A DNA stretch of 64,000 nucleotides. It comes from Schumannella soli (GTDB lineage Bacteria > Actinomycetota > Actinomycetes > Actinomycetales > Microbacteriaceae). Shown piece by piece: positions 56,010 to 63,742 of the stretch (positions within the stretch are counted from its first letter, which is position 1; every line of letters starts with the position of its first letter). The stretch spans positions 1 through 64,000 of the forward strand of contig NZ_VHQG01000001.1 of NCBI RefSeq assembly GCF_006517435.1. The letters run 5' to 3'. A program made the translations under genes and the position numbers. The notes under the pieces are model-generated. The model made no database searches and had not been told where the DNA came from. It saw only the letters and a list, made by a program, of their open reading frames with translations.

Positions 56010-56837
56010 GTGACCGATGACACGCCCGCCCCCGGCAGCACCGCGCCCGGATCGTCTGCCCGACGCCCACGTTCCCGGGCCGTGCGGGTCGTGCGACGCG
56101 TCGGCATCGCCGCGCTCGCCGCCGGCCTCGTCGCCCTGCTCGGCTTCGTGATCTGGGCGCTCAACCCGATGCGGGCCGAGCCGAAGCCGCTCGCCGCGCT
56201 CGACGACGACACGGGCATCGCGGTCACCCGCAGCGCTGCGGGCGTGGTGCTCATCCCGAAGCAGGGCGCGACCGGAGCCGGCTTCGTCATGCTGCCGGGA
56301 GCGCGGGTCGAGCCCGAGGCCTACGCGGCCAAGCTGCGCGGGCTCGCCGACGCGGGCGTCGTGGTCGTCATCCCGTCGGTGACCCTGAACTTCGCCCTCT
56401 TCGACACCCGCTCGTTCAGCGACCTCACCCAGGTGGCGGATGCGGCGGGCGCGACGGAGGTGCAGCGCTGGTACGTCGGCGGGCACTCGCTCGGCGGCGT
56501 GCGCGCCTGTCAGCTGGTCGCCGACGACCGCTCGAGCGGCCGCGACGCGATCGCGGGGCTGGTGCTGCTCGGCTCCTACTGCGCCGCCGACATCTCGTCC
56601 ACCGACGCGAAGGTGCTCAGCCTCGGCGGCTCGCGCGACGGACTCAGCACCCCCGCGAAGATCCAGGCCGCGCGACACCTGCTGCCGGACTCCGCGACGC
56701 TCGTCGAGATCCGCGGAGCCGACCACGCCTCCTTCGGCGACTACGGAGAGCAGCCCGGCGACAAGGCGGCCACCGCCTCCGACCGCAAGGTCGCGAGCAC
56801 GCTGACGCAGCAGGTGCTCGTGCTGATGCAGGGCTAG
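56010..56837 (+). CDS. Membrane-anchored alpha/beta hydrolase
   Basis: A 275-residue protein with a basic N-terminus (RRPRSRAVRVVRR), one membrane helix (about 33-53) and an outer alpha/beta hydrolase domain. The nucleophile elbow is GGHSLGGVRACQL and the catalytic His is likely in GADHASFGDYG. The domain is short, with little lid. GTG at 56010 lies 6 nt after TACGCT (55998-56003), a leaderless arrangement back to back with the D-threonine aldolase-like gene. Confidence 0.78.
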   Translation: MTDDTPAPGSTAPGSSARRPRSRAVRVVRRVGIAALAAGLVALLGFVIWALNPMRAEPKPLAALDDDTGIAVTRSAAGVVLIPKQGATGAGFVMLPGARVEPEAYAAKLRGLADAGVVVVIPSVTLNFALFDTRSFSDLTQVADAAGATEVQRWYVGGHSLGGVRACQLVADDRSSGRDAIAGLVLLGSYCAADISSTDAKVLSLGGSRDGLSTPAKIQAARHLLPDSATLVEIRGADHASFGDYGEQPGDKAATASDRKVASTLTQQVLVLMQG

Positions 56838-56910
56838 ACCGCGGGTTCGCGACGACGAGTCCGGCGGGCGAGGCGAGCCGACCGCGCAGCGCCGGGCGCC
56901 GCGGACCGGA

Positions 56911-57387
56911 TCACCAGATCCAACCGGCCCCGACGAACACCGACAGCAGGCTGACGCCGCCGAGCACGATGCCGAAGATCGCCGGCACCTTGCCGACGCC
57001 CTGCTTCTGGTTCAGCCGCGTCAGCGCGACGATGCCCAGGATGACGGCCACGATGTCGAGCGGTCCGCCGAGGAAGATCCCGATGAAGAACGGGATGCCC
57101 ATGAGCACGAAGCCGCAGATCCCCAGCACGAGCGCCGCGGTGGCCATCCCGTGGCGCTGGATGACCATGGGCTGCGCGCCGTAGCCCGGCTGCGCGGCGT
57201 AGTGCGGAGTGCCGTACTGCGGCTGCGGCGTCGCGTACTGCGGCTGCGGGGTCGCGTACTGCGGCTGCGGCGCAGCCGGCGAGTGGGCGGTCCACTGCGC
57301 CCCGTCCCAGTGGCGCTGGCCGCCCTGCCCGTCCGGGTACCAGCCGGGAGCGGAGGGAAGCGGCGCGTACGGGTTGGAGATCGTCAT
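56911..57387 (-). CDS. DUF2510 / DUF4190-like membrane protein
   Basis: A 158-residue protein. The N-terminal DUF2510 motif is clear (APGWYPDGQGGQRHWDGAQW), followed by near-perfect PQPQYATPQPQYGTP repeats (about 40-65) and two hydrophobic segments with a DUF4190-like pattern (AALVLGICGFVLMGIPFFIG; ILGIVALTRLNQKQGVG). Role unknown. The ATG lies 6 nt after TACATT (57394-57399, minus), a leaderless start. The frame upstream stays open into an MFS-like relic, but that is not part of this gene. Confidence 0.78.
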   Translation of the reverse strand: MTISNPYAPLPSAPGWYPDGQGGQRHWDGAQWTAHSPAAPQPQYATPQPQYATPQPQYGTPHYAAQPGYGAQPMVIQRHGMATAALVLGICGFVLMGIPFFIGIFLGGPLDIVAVILGIVALTRLNQKQGVGKVPAIFGIVLGGVSLLSVFVGAGWIW

Positions 57388-57448
57388 GCGACGAATGTAG
57401 GAGAGCGCCGGAATCCCGGCGAGACCCCGATCTCGGGGCACTCGCGCG

Positions 57449-57850
57449 GGGGTCGTGGTGTCACCGCTGCGGCGGCGCCGTCCGCTGGGCGCGCGACGCG
57501 GCGCGAACGCCGGGTGCACGAGCAGGAAGACGAGCACCAGCACGAGCACGGCGATCCCGACGACGATCGGCAGGGGACCCCAGACCCCGTAGAGCGCGGT
57601 GCCGAGCGTCGGCGTGATCACGAAGGTGAGAGCGGTGGTGGATGCGGTGAGTCCGGCGAGCCCACCCTGCTCCCGCTTCGAGACGAGCAGCGTCGGGCCG
57701 ACCGTGTAGCCGACCATCGCGAGCCCGAGGCCGAGGCCGAGTGCGGCGTTCGCGACGACGAACAGCGGCAGGCCCAGGTCGAACGGCAGGCTCACGAATC
57801 CGGCGAGCGCGATCGCGATGCCGACGACCAGCACGATCGACGGCACGCGC
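57449..57850 (-). pseudogene. C-terminal fragment of an MFS transporter
   Basis: On the minus strand, in the frame of the DUF2510 gene, a run of about 130 codons reads as four MFS helices (VPSIVLVVGIAIALAGFVSL; LGLGLGLAMVGYTVGPTLLV; TALTFVITPTLGTALYGVWG; VVGIAVLVLVLVFLLV), with the helix 10-like SKREQGGLAG loop. There is no start and no N-terminal half: upstream the frame turns into Arg/Ser-rich antisense-like sequence near 57855. It looks like the end of a transporter cut by a deletion or rearrangement. Confidence 0.65.
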
Positions 57851-58090
57851 AGCCGCGAGCAGCTGTCGGCGCGCCTCGACGACACGCAGCGGGTCGCCGA
57901 CGGCGAGTGGATGGCGGCGATGCCGCGCGTCACCCGCGACGCCTTCGTCGAGGCGACCAGCGGTGATGCGTCGAAGTGGTTCGGCCGCAAGCTCCGGGTC
58001 GCGCTGGATGGGATCGGGCACGTGCTCGGGGCCGACGAGGGGGAAGGCGACGAGGAAGGCGAAGGCGAAGGCGAGTCGGAACGCGAGTGA
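57800..58090 (+). pseudogene. C-terminal fragment of an unidentified gene
   Basis: From about 57850 the plus strand reads like true protein (DTQRVADGEWMAAMPRVTRD, then EATSGDASKWFGRKLRVALD), ending in an acidic tail and a TGA at 58088-58090. An ATG at 57818 is in frame, but the residues up to about 57850 are antisense to the MFS fragment. Balanced residue use (Trp, Met, Phe) suggests a real protein end joined to foreign sequence. Family not recognised; it may also be a chance reading. Confidence 0.35.
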
Positions 58091-58173
58091 GGCCAGGGCC
58101 GCGAGCGCGACAGTCGCGGGGCGGGGCGGGGCGGGCGCGGCGGCGGAGGCACGGGCGACGCGGGCGCGGCGGC

Positions 58174-58227
58174 GTCAGGTGGCGGCGCGGCCGCGGGGAC
58201 GTCAGGTGGCGGCGCGGCCGCGGGGAC
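58174..58227. repeat. 27-bp tandem repeat, two copies
   Basis: A GTCAGGTGGCGGCGCGG-type unit of 27 bp occurs at 58174-58200 and again at 58201-58227 with no change. It sits in a very GC-rich, gene-free stretch (58091-58311). Confidence 0.9.
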
Positions 58228-58311
58228 GCACAGCTGCGGCGGCGAACGGTCGAGAAGGCGCTGGCCGCGGGGCAGGAGGAGCAGATCCGTGGTGCGGAGC
58301 GGCGCGTTCTG

Positions 58312-58445
58312 ATGTCGGTGGAATGTGCCTCGGATGCGCGGTTCCGGTAGACGGAAGAGTTCTGGCCGATGCCGGTGGAATGTGCATCTGATCTGCGGTT
58401 CTGATCGGGGGTGGTGTTCCGGCGAATGTCGGTGGTGGCTGACAC
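58312..58445. repeat. 57-bp tandem repeat upstream of the HNH gene
   Basis: ATGTCGGTGG (58312), ATGCCGGTGG (58369) and ATGTCGGTGG (58426) mark three units exactly 57 bp apart. Units one and two share further blocks (GGTGGAATGTGC and GCGGTTC); the third is cut short. They end 10 nt before the DUF222-HNH start codon, so they may hold its promoter or be a recombination trace. Confidence 0.75.
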
Positions 58446-58454
58446 AGTGCAGGT

Positions 58455-60032
58455 ATGAAGAGCCCCACGATCGCTCCCGGAAGCGACGGCGCTGCGCCGT
58501 TTGCTGACGGTGCGGTCGGCGGTGAAACGGCTCCGGTCGACGATGCGTCTGGCGAGGTCGTGTCGTTGTCGGGGCTAGTGGGCGAGGCGGAGTCAGCGGC
58601 CCTGCAGTTGGCGGCCGCGCAGGTGGCGGAGGTGCGGATGCTCGCCCGCGCCGGCCAGCTCGCCGAGACCGAAGCGGCGGGTTCGCCCGCGAACGTGCGA
58701 GCGCACGACATGGCGCTGCGATCGATCGCCGCCGAGATCGGCGGGATCCTGCGCTCCCCCGACCGGACCGTGCAGCGCCGCATCGGGGAAGCCAGGGAGA
58801 TCGTCGAGTTCTACCCTGCGGCGTTGTCGGCGTGGGAGCACGGGTTCATCACCCGCGGCCACGTGACGGTGATCGTGGAGGCTGGGCGTGTGGTTCCGGT
58901 GGATCGGCGGGCCGAGTTCGAGCGGGAGGCGATCGACCGCAGTTTGAATGACACCCCGAACCGAGTGCGGGCCGGGCTGGAGCTCTACGCCGAGAGACTC
59001 ACCGAACAGTCCTTCACCGAACGCCACGAGGACGCCACCCGCCAGCGTGCGGTCCGGTTCATCCCCGGGCGGGACGGGATGTGCGATGTCATCGCCACGG
59101 TCCCGACGGTGATCGGCGACGGCATCCTGGATCGCCTGACGCGGATGGCGCACGCGATACAGGACGCGAACGATGCCCGCGATCCGGCGTCACGCCCCTC
59201 CACAACCCCGGAGAACGCCGATCGTCGCACGGTCGATCAGATCCGCGCGGACGTGTTCGCTGACCTGATCCTCGCCGGGGCGCCGGCACTCGATCCGACC
59301 GTCCACGGCGACGGACCGGGTGCCCTCGGAGCGATTCGTGCACAGGTGCAAGTGAACGTCTCCGCGTTGACCCTCCTGGGTGACGATGAGCAGCCCGCCG
59401 ACTTGATCGGACGCTCACCGATCGACGCGGGCACGGCCCGCTACCTCGCCGGCGAAACAGCCTCGTGGACGCGCCTCCTCACGGACCCGGTCGACGGCGC
59501 CACCGTCGCAGTCGACCGCTACCGTCCCTCGCTCGAACAGCGCCGGCACCTGCGCGCCCGGGATCTGCACTGCCGCTTCCCCGGATGCCGCATGGCGGCG
59601 ATCCGGTGTGAACTCGACCACACGATCGACGCCGCCCTCGGCGGCCCGACCGCTCTCACCAACCTCGCTCACCTGTGCCAGCGACATCATTCGATGAAGC
59701 AGTTCACGCCCTGGCGGGTGAGACAGCATGCGGGCGGGGTCCTGGAATGGATCTCCCCGACCGGGCGCACCTACCGCGAAGACGCCCCCGCTCCGCCTGT
59801 CGCCTTCGTTCCGTACGCACATCCCATCCGCCACCACGCCCGGCATCGGCCGGCCGAACTCGACGACCCACCCGAGCATCTCGACGATCGACTCGATCCG
59901 CCTGAGCACAGTGGCGCCCCGGGCGGACAGATCGGCGAGACGCGCTCATCGGCGCCGAACTCGGTCATGACTTCAGAGCACCGGATCGACCATCCGAGCG
60001 ATCACCTCGATCGCGACACCGCTCCGTTCTGA
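58455..60032 (+). CDS. DUF222 (13E12-type) HNH endonuclease-like protein
   Basis: A 525-residue protein. Residues about 30-330 form the helical DUF222 domain (IGEAREIVEFYPAALSAW; ITRGHVTVIVEAGRVVP). The HNH domain is about 370-430: HCRFPGCR gives the first zinc-type Cys pair, CELDHTIDAALGGPT the HNH core, and LCQRHHSMKQ the end. The C-terminal 90 residues are His/Asp/Pro-rich. This multicopy family is typical of actinobacteria and often behaves as an accessory or mobile-like gene; whether it cuts DNA is not shown. GC and codon use look somewhat less biased than in neighbours. It sits in a rearranged patch. Confidence 0.9.
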   Translation: MKSPTIAPGSDGAAPFADGAVGGETAPVDDASGEVVSLSGLVGEAESAALQLAAAQVAEVRMLARAGQLAETEAAGSPANVRAHDMALRSIAAEIGGILRSPDRTVQRRIGEAREIVEFYPAALSAWEHGFITRGHVTVIVEAGRVVPVDRRAEFEREAIDRSLNDTPNRVRAGLELYAERLTEQSFTERHEDATRQRAVRFIPGRDGMCDVIATVPTVIGDGILDRLTRMAHAIQDANDARDPASRPSTTPENADRRTVDQIRADVFADLILAGAPALDPTVHGDGPGALGAIRAQVQVNVSALTLLGDDEQPADLIGRSPIDAGTARYLAGETASWTRLLTDPVDGATVAVDRYRPSLEQRRHLRARDLHCRFPGCRMAAIRCELDHTIDAALGGPTALTNLAHLCQRHHSMKQFTPWRVRQHAGGVLEWISPTGRTYREDAPAPPVAFVPYAHPIRHHARHRPAELDDPPEHLDDRLDPPEHSGAPGGQIGETRSSAPNSVMTSEHRIDHPSDHLDRDTAPF

Positions 60033-60416
60033 GCGGCCACCGACTGCGCCTCGCACCTTGAGCAGCCGTCACGGCGGCATCGAGTCGCGCTCCGGTCTGC
60101 TTCAGCACCCGCGAGTCGCTCGCCTTTCCCCATCACCCGAGCCGTGACCTGCGACCCACGACGCGCCGCTCGCGAGCTCCGAGCTGCGAGCTGCGAGCTG
60201 CGAGCTGCGAGCTGCGACAGACCGTGACGACGTCAGAGCGCAGCCTCACCAGTCCGCTACGTCGGGCCGCGAGTACGCCAGATCGCAACCGCGCCACAGC
60301 GCAACCGCACCCGTCCGCAATCGCGACAGCCTGCGACTGCTCCAGACCGCCACTACGCCAGTCCGCGACTGCCACCGCACCATCCCACGACTGCGTCGGC
60401 CACGTCCGCCATCAGA
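60033..60416. other. Gene-free spacer with low-complexity sequence
   Basis: No convincing gene. It has the 7-bp tandem repeat at 60174-60215 and then about 180 nt of quasi-repeated short blocks such as GCGACTG, CCGCAAC and CGCCAGTCCGC. Possible readings through it are Arg/Ser-rich and look accidental. Confidence 0.6.
60174..60215. repeat. 7-bp tandem repeat (GAGCTGC), six units
   Basis: One variant unit GAGCTCC (60174-60180) is followed by five perfect GAGCTGC units (60181-60215). A slippage-prone array between the HNH and araC-type genes. Confidence 0.95.
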
Positions 60417-61427
60417 TCAGGCCGCGGCGGCCCCCGCGAGCCAGCGACGTGGCGAGCACCCCAGCCGCTGACTGAACACCCGCGAGAACGCCGACACGCT
60501 CGCGTAGCCGAGATCGACCGCGACCGACTGCACCGACGCCCCGGCGCGCAGCCTCTGCTGCGCGAGCGTCAGCCTCCACTCGATCAGGTAGTCGTTCGGC
60601 GGCTGCCCGACCGTCGCGCGGAAGCGTTCAGCGAACGCGCTGCGCGAGAGCCCCGCCGTGCGCGCCATCCGCTCGAGCGTCCACGGCGCGCCCGGATTCT
60701 CGTGCAGCGCGACGAGCGTCGCCGTCAGCCGCTCGTCACCGAGCCCCAGCAGCAGCCCCGGCGGCAGATCGAGATCGCCGCTGTTGTCGAGGATCCACCG
60801 CAGCAGTCGGATCAGCACCACCTCGAACAGGCGATCGGCGACGAGCCGGCTGCCGCAGCCCACGTCATCCACCTCGGCGAACAGCAGCTCGAGCGCCGGC
60901 GCGAGCGTGCCGACCGCGTCGAGCGGCAGCACGACCAGAGACGGCAGGGTGCGCACGAGCGGATGCGTCGCACCGCCCTCGAAATCGACCGCCGCGCAGG
61001 CGAAATCCGAGTCGTCGGTCGGCGCGTTGTGGAACGCGTGCTCGAGCGGACGCGGGTAGAACACGAGACTCGGCCGGTCGACGACCGTGCGCCGCATCCG
61101 CCCATCCGGCTCCTGGTGCGTGACCTCCATCTCGCCCTCGCGCAGCACGTGCAGGAACCCGCGGCCGGGCTGCGCCGCGAACGTCGTCACCCCGCAGAGC
61201 GGGCCGGTGTGGAACAGCTTCGTGCGCACCCGGAAATGCTCGAGCAGAGCAGCGAGACGATCCGGCGCGGATGCGGTGGCGTCCGCGACGCGCCCGTCCG
61301 AGGAGACCGGGCGGGCCGGCACTCCAGCCGCATCGGGCGCAACGGCAGGTGCGGCAGGCGCGGCAGGCGCGACAGGTGCGGCAGGTGCGGCAGGTGCGGC
61401 AGGTGCGGCGATCACCGCGTCAGACAT
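60417..61427 (-). CDS. AraC-family transcriptional regulator
   Basis: A 336-residue regulator. After an Ala/Pro-rich repeat tail (residues about 8-40), a cupin-type sensing domain (GRGFLHVLREGEMEVTH; VFYPRPLEHAFHN) covers about 70-215, and the C-terminal double helix-turn-helix is clear (WTLERMARTAGLSRSAFAERF; VAVDLGYASVSAFSRVF). The ATG at 61425-61427 has AGGAG 6 nt upstream; an upstream in-frame ATG lacks this. It is divergent from an AhpD-like gene and probably controls it. Inducer unknown. Confidence 0.9.
   Translation of the reverse strand: MSDAVIAAPAAPAAPAAPVAPAAPAAPAVAPDAAGVPARPVSSDGRVADATASAPDRLAALLEHFRVRTKLFHTGPLCGVTTFAAQPGRGFLHVLREGEMEVTHQEPDGRMRRTVVDRPSLVFYPRPLEHAFHNAPTDDSDFACAAVDFEGGATHPLVRTLPSLVVLPLDAVGTLAPALELLFAEVDDVGCGSRLVADRLFEVVLIRLLRWILDNSGDLDLPPGLLLGLGDERLTATLVALHENPGAPWTLERMARTAGLSRSAFAERFRATVGQPPNDYLIEWRLTLAQQRLRAGASVQSVAVDLGYASVSAFSRVFSQRLGCSPRRWLAGAAAA
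61338..61410. repeat. 9-bp repeats coding the Ala/Pro-rich tail of the AraC regulator
   Basis: Around eight units related to GGCAGGTGC repeat every 9 bp and code for AAP/APA triplets on the minus strand. The last four units are identical, so copy number may vary. Confidence 0.8.
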
Positions 61428-61596
61428 GGCGACTCCTGGACGAATAGGCAACTAGTGCGGATCAATCGGCACCGATCATCCTGACACGAATTGGATGCTG
61501 GTCTCACTCCCCCGCAGACAGCGGCGGGACGCCACGGAACCCCGCGGCGATCACCACCCCGATCACGACCACCCCGATCACCTCCCAAGGAGCCCC

Positions 61597-62148
61597 ATGA
61601 CCCACGTCGCCCTCGTCGAGCCCGAGACCGCCACCGGCACCGTCAAGCAGCAGCTCGACCAGATCCACGCCGCCTTCGGAGCTGTTCCGGCGATGTTCCG
61701 CGCCGTCGCCAACTCGCCGGCCGCCCTCACCAGCATGTGGGGCTCGTTCGGCGCTTTCGGCGGCGGCACCCTCGGCGCCGCGATCGGCGAGCAGCTCGCC
61801 GTCGCGGTCGCCGACCGCAACCGCTGCGAGTACTGCCTCGCCGCACACACCGCCCTCGGCCGCAAGGCCGGCGTCAGCCGCGACGCCCTCGCGAGCGCCC
61901 AGACCGGCCAGTCGGACGACCCCCGGATCGCCGCCCTGCTGACCTTCGCCCTCGCGCTCGTCGACCAGCGCGGACAGATCGCGGAGAGCGACGTGGATGC
62001 GGTGCGCGCCGCCGGCTGGAGCGACGAGGAGATCGTCGAGACGATCGGCCAGGTCGCCCTGAACATCTTCACCAACTACGTGAACGTCGCCCTCGGCACC
62101 CCCGTCGACTTCCCGTCGATCCCGTTCCGCAGCGGCACCGCCGCCTGA
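61597..62148 (+). CDS. AhpD / carboxymuconolactone decarboxylase family protein
   Basis: A 183-residue all-helical protein. The peroxidase-type CxxC motif is present with its His (CEYCLAAHTALGRKAG), so a thiol peroxidase or thiol redox role is likely, not decarboxylation. Helix GVSRDALASAQTG and the dimer region are also typical. AAGGAG lies 5 nt before the ATG at 61597. Divergent from the AraC gene, with a 169-nt gap that has a CACCCCGATCACGACCACC-like double block just upstream of the ribosome site. Confidence 0.88.
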   Translation: MTHVALVEPETATGTVKQQLDQIHAAFGAVPAMFRAVANSPAALTSMWGSFGAFGGGTLGAAIGEQLAVAVADRNRCEYCLAAHTALGRKAGVSRDALASAQTGQSDDPRIAALLTFALALVDQRGQIAESDVDAVRAAGWSDEEIVETIGQVALNIFTNYVNVALGTPVDFPSIPFRSGTAA

Positions 62149-62298
62149 CCCGCAGGCCCGCGTCGCGCCCTCCGCCGCGACGCGGGTCACGAGCGCGCAT
62201 CCGCCGACTTGCACCGGCGGATGCGCGGCGCGCCAGACCGCGCCTCCGCGGATCACTGCTCCCTGGATGCGCGCCGCCGCCGGTGCGACGCTCGAGCC

Positions 62299-62619
62299 AT
62301 GACCGAGATCCCCGCCGCCATCCAGCGCTTCATCGACACCACGAACGCCGCCGACGACGACGGCTTCGTCGCGAACTTCACCGACGACGCGTACCTCGAG
62401 GACTGGGGGCGCGGCTTCCACGGCCACGACGGCGCCCGCGCGTGGAACGCCTCCGACAACATCGGCAAGCGCTCGCGCTTCGAACTCGTCGACGCCGAGC
62501 AGGTCGGCGACGACTGGGTCGTCACCGTGACCGTGTCGGGCGACGGCTACAACCGCACGAGCCCGATTCGCTTCACCGTCGACGGCGACCGGATCTCGCG
62601 CATGCTCATCACGCCCTGA
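62299..62619 (+). CDS. SnoaL-like (NTF2-fold) protein
   Basis: A 106-residue cone-shaped NTF2-fold protein. Pattern: IQRFIDTTNAADDDGFVANF at the N-terminal helices, then TDDAYLEDWGRGFHG and a beta-rich C-terminus (DDWVVTVTVSG). Such proteins can be small isomerases, hydrolases or ligand binders; function unassigned. It seems to stand alone, with a possible leaderless GACGCT box 6 nt before the ATG. Confidence 0.75.
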   Translation: MTEIPAAIQRFIDTTNAADDDGFVANFTDDAYLEDWGRGFHGHDGARAWNASDNIGKRSRFELVDAEQVGDDWVVTVTVSGDGYNRTSPIRFTVDGDRISRMLITP

Positions 62620-62709
62620 CCCGCTGACCGCCGGAGACGCGCAGCCCGAGGCGCGCAACCCGAGACCCGCTGCCCGGGCGCCTCACGCAGGTCGCCGCCC
62701 GGCGCGGGG

Positions 62710-62758
62710 TTGACAGACATCCGCACCACGCCCAATATGTGAATGGTTGTTCATATGA
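62710..62758 (+). promoter_or_regulatory. Promoter with ArsR-type palindrome before the CDF gene
   Basis: A TTGACA -35 (62710-62715) is followed about 18 bp later by an AT-rich -10 region (near 62734-62741) that lies inside a palindrome, ATATGTGAA (62735-62743) and TTCATATGA (62750-62758). AT-rich dyads ending in TGTTCATAT are the known operators of ArsR/SmtB metal sensors. The following ArsR gene is the likely ligand. The low GC stands out against the window. Confidence 0.7.
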
Positions 62759-62774
62759 GCAGACGGGAGCGGAT

Positions 62775-63707
62775 GTGGGCACGGGGCACAGCCACGGTCC
62801 CGCCATCGGCGCAGAGCCGCCGGGCGGCGCGGGCGGCAGCGCCGGAAGCCGACACCTCCGCGCGCTGATCATCGCCGTCGCGCTCACCGGCGCGTTCATG
62901 GTCGTCGAGTTCGTCGTCGGCTTCGCCACGAACTCGCTCGCCCTCATCTCCGACGCCGGCCACATGGGCACCGACGTGCTCGGCCTCGCGATGGCGCTCA
63001 CCGCCATCCTGCTCGCCCGCCGCCCCGCGACCGCCCAGCGCACCTACGGGCTCTATCGACTCGAGGTGCTCGCCGCGCTCGCCAACGGCGTGCTGCTCTT
63101 CGGCGTCGCCGGCTACGTGATCGTCGAAGCCGTGCTGCGGTTCGGCGACCCGCCGCACGTGCCCGGCCCTCCCCTGCTCGTCACCGCGATCGTCGGCCTC
63201 GCGGTCAACGTCGTCAGCTTCCTGCTGCTGCGCACCGGCGCCCGCGACAGCATCAACCTGCGCGGGGCGATGCTCGAGGTGCTGGGCGACATGCTCGGCT
63301 CGGTCGGCGTCATCGTCGCCGCGATCATCCTCTGGACGACCGGATGGCCGTGGGCCGACCCGATCATCGGCGTCGGGATCGGGCTGTTCATCCTGCCGCG
63401 CACCTTCCTGCTCACCCGGCAGGCGCTGCGCATCCTGCTCGAGGTCGCGCCGAAGCACGTCGACGTGCCGAAGCTCGTCGCCCGCATCGAGGCGCTGCCC
63501 GGCGTCGACAGCGTGCACGACCTGCACGTCTGGACGCTCACCTCCGGCATCGAGAACTGCACCGGTCACGTCCGCGTCGCCGAGGGCGCCGACTATGCGA
63601 CCGTGCTCGAGTCGACGCAGGCCGTGCTCGACGAGAACGGCATCCACCACGCCACGATCCAGTGCGAGCCCGCGACCTTCCGCGGCGAGCGCGAGCTGCC
63701 GGTCTGA
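62775..63707 (+). CDS. Cation diffusion facilitator metal exporter
   Basis: A 310-residue CDF (ZitB/CzcD-type) antiporter that exports Zn2+ or similar ions for H+. Six helices; metal site pairs are seen in SDAGHMGTDVLG (helix 2) and LEVLGDMLGSVG (helix 5), with a His-containing N-terminus (GHSHG) and the cytoplasmic domain (VHDLHVWTLTSGIENCTGHV). GTG at 62775 is preferred: GGGAGC lies 6 nt upstream, while the in-frame GTG at 62739 is inside the promoter/operator. An arsR gene follows 35 nt later. Confidence 0.93.
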   Translation: MGTGHSHGPAIGAEPPGGAGGSAGSRHLRALIIAVALTGAFMVVEFVVGFATNSLALISDAGHMGTDVLGLAMALTAILLARRPATAQRTYGLYRLEVLAALANGVLLFGVAGYVIVEAVLRFGDPPHVPGPPLLVTAIVGLAVNVVSFLLLRTGARDSINLRGAMLEVLGDMLGSVGVIVAAIILWTTGWPWADPIIGVGIGLFILPRTFLLTRQALRILLEVAPKHVDVPKLVARIEALPGVDSVHDLHVWTLTSGIENCTGHVRVAEGADYATVLESTQAVLDENGIHHATIQCEPATFRGERELPV

Positions 63708-63742
63708 CGCAGGGGACGCGAGGCGGGGTTAGGGTGAGCGCG

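Noticed and set aside
60133-60375. Small minus-strand frame in the spacer after the HNH gene
   Set aside because: It runs through the 7-bp repeat, is Arg/Ser-rich, and has no ribosome site.
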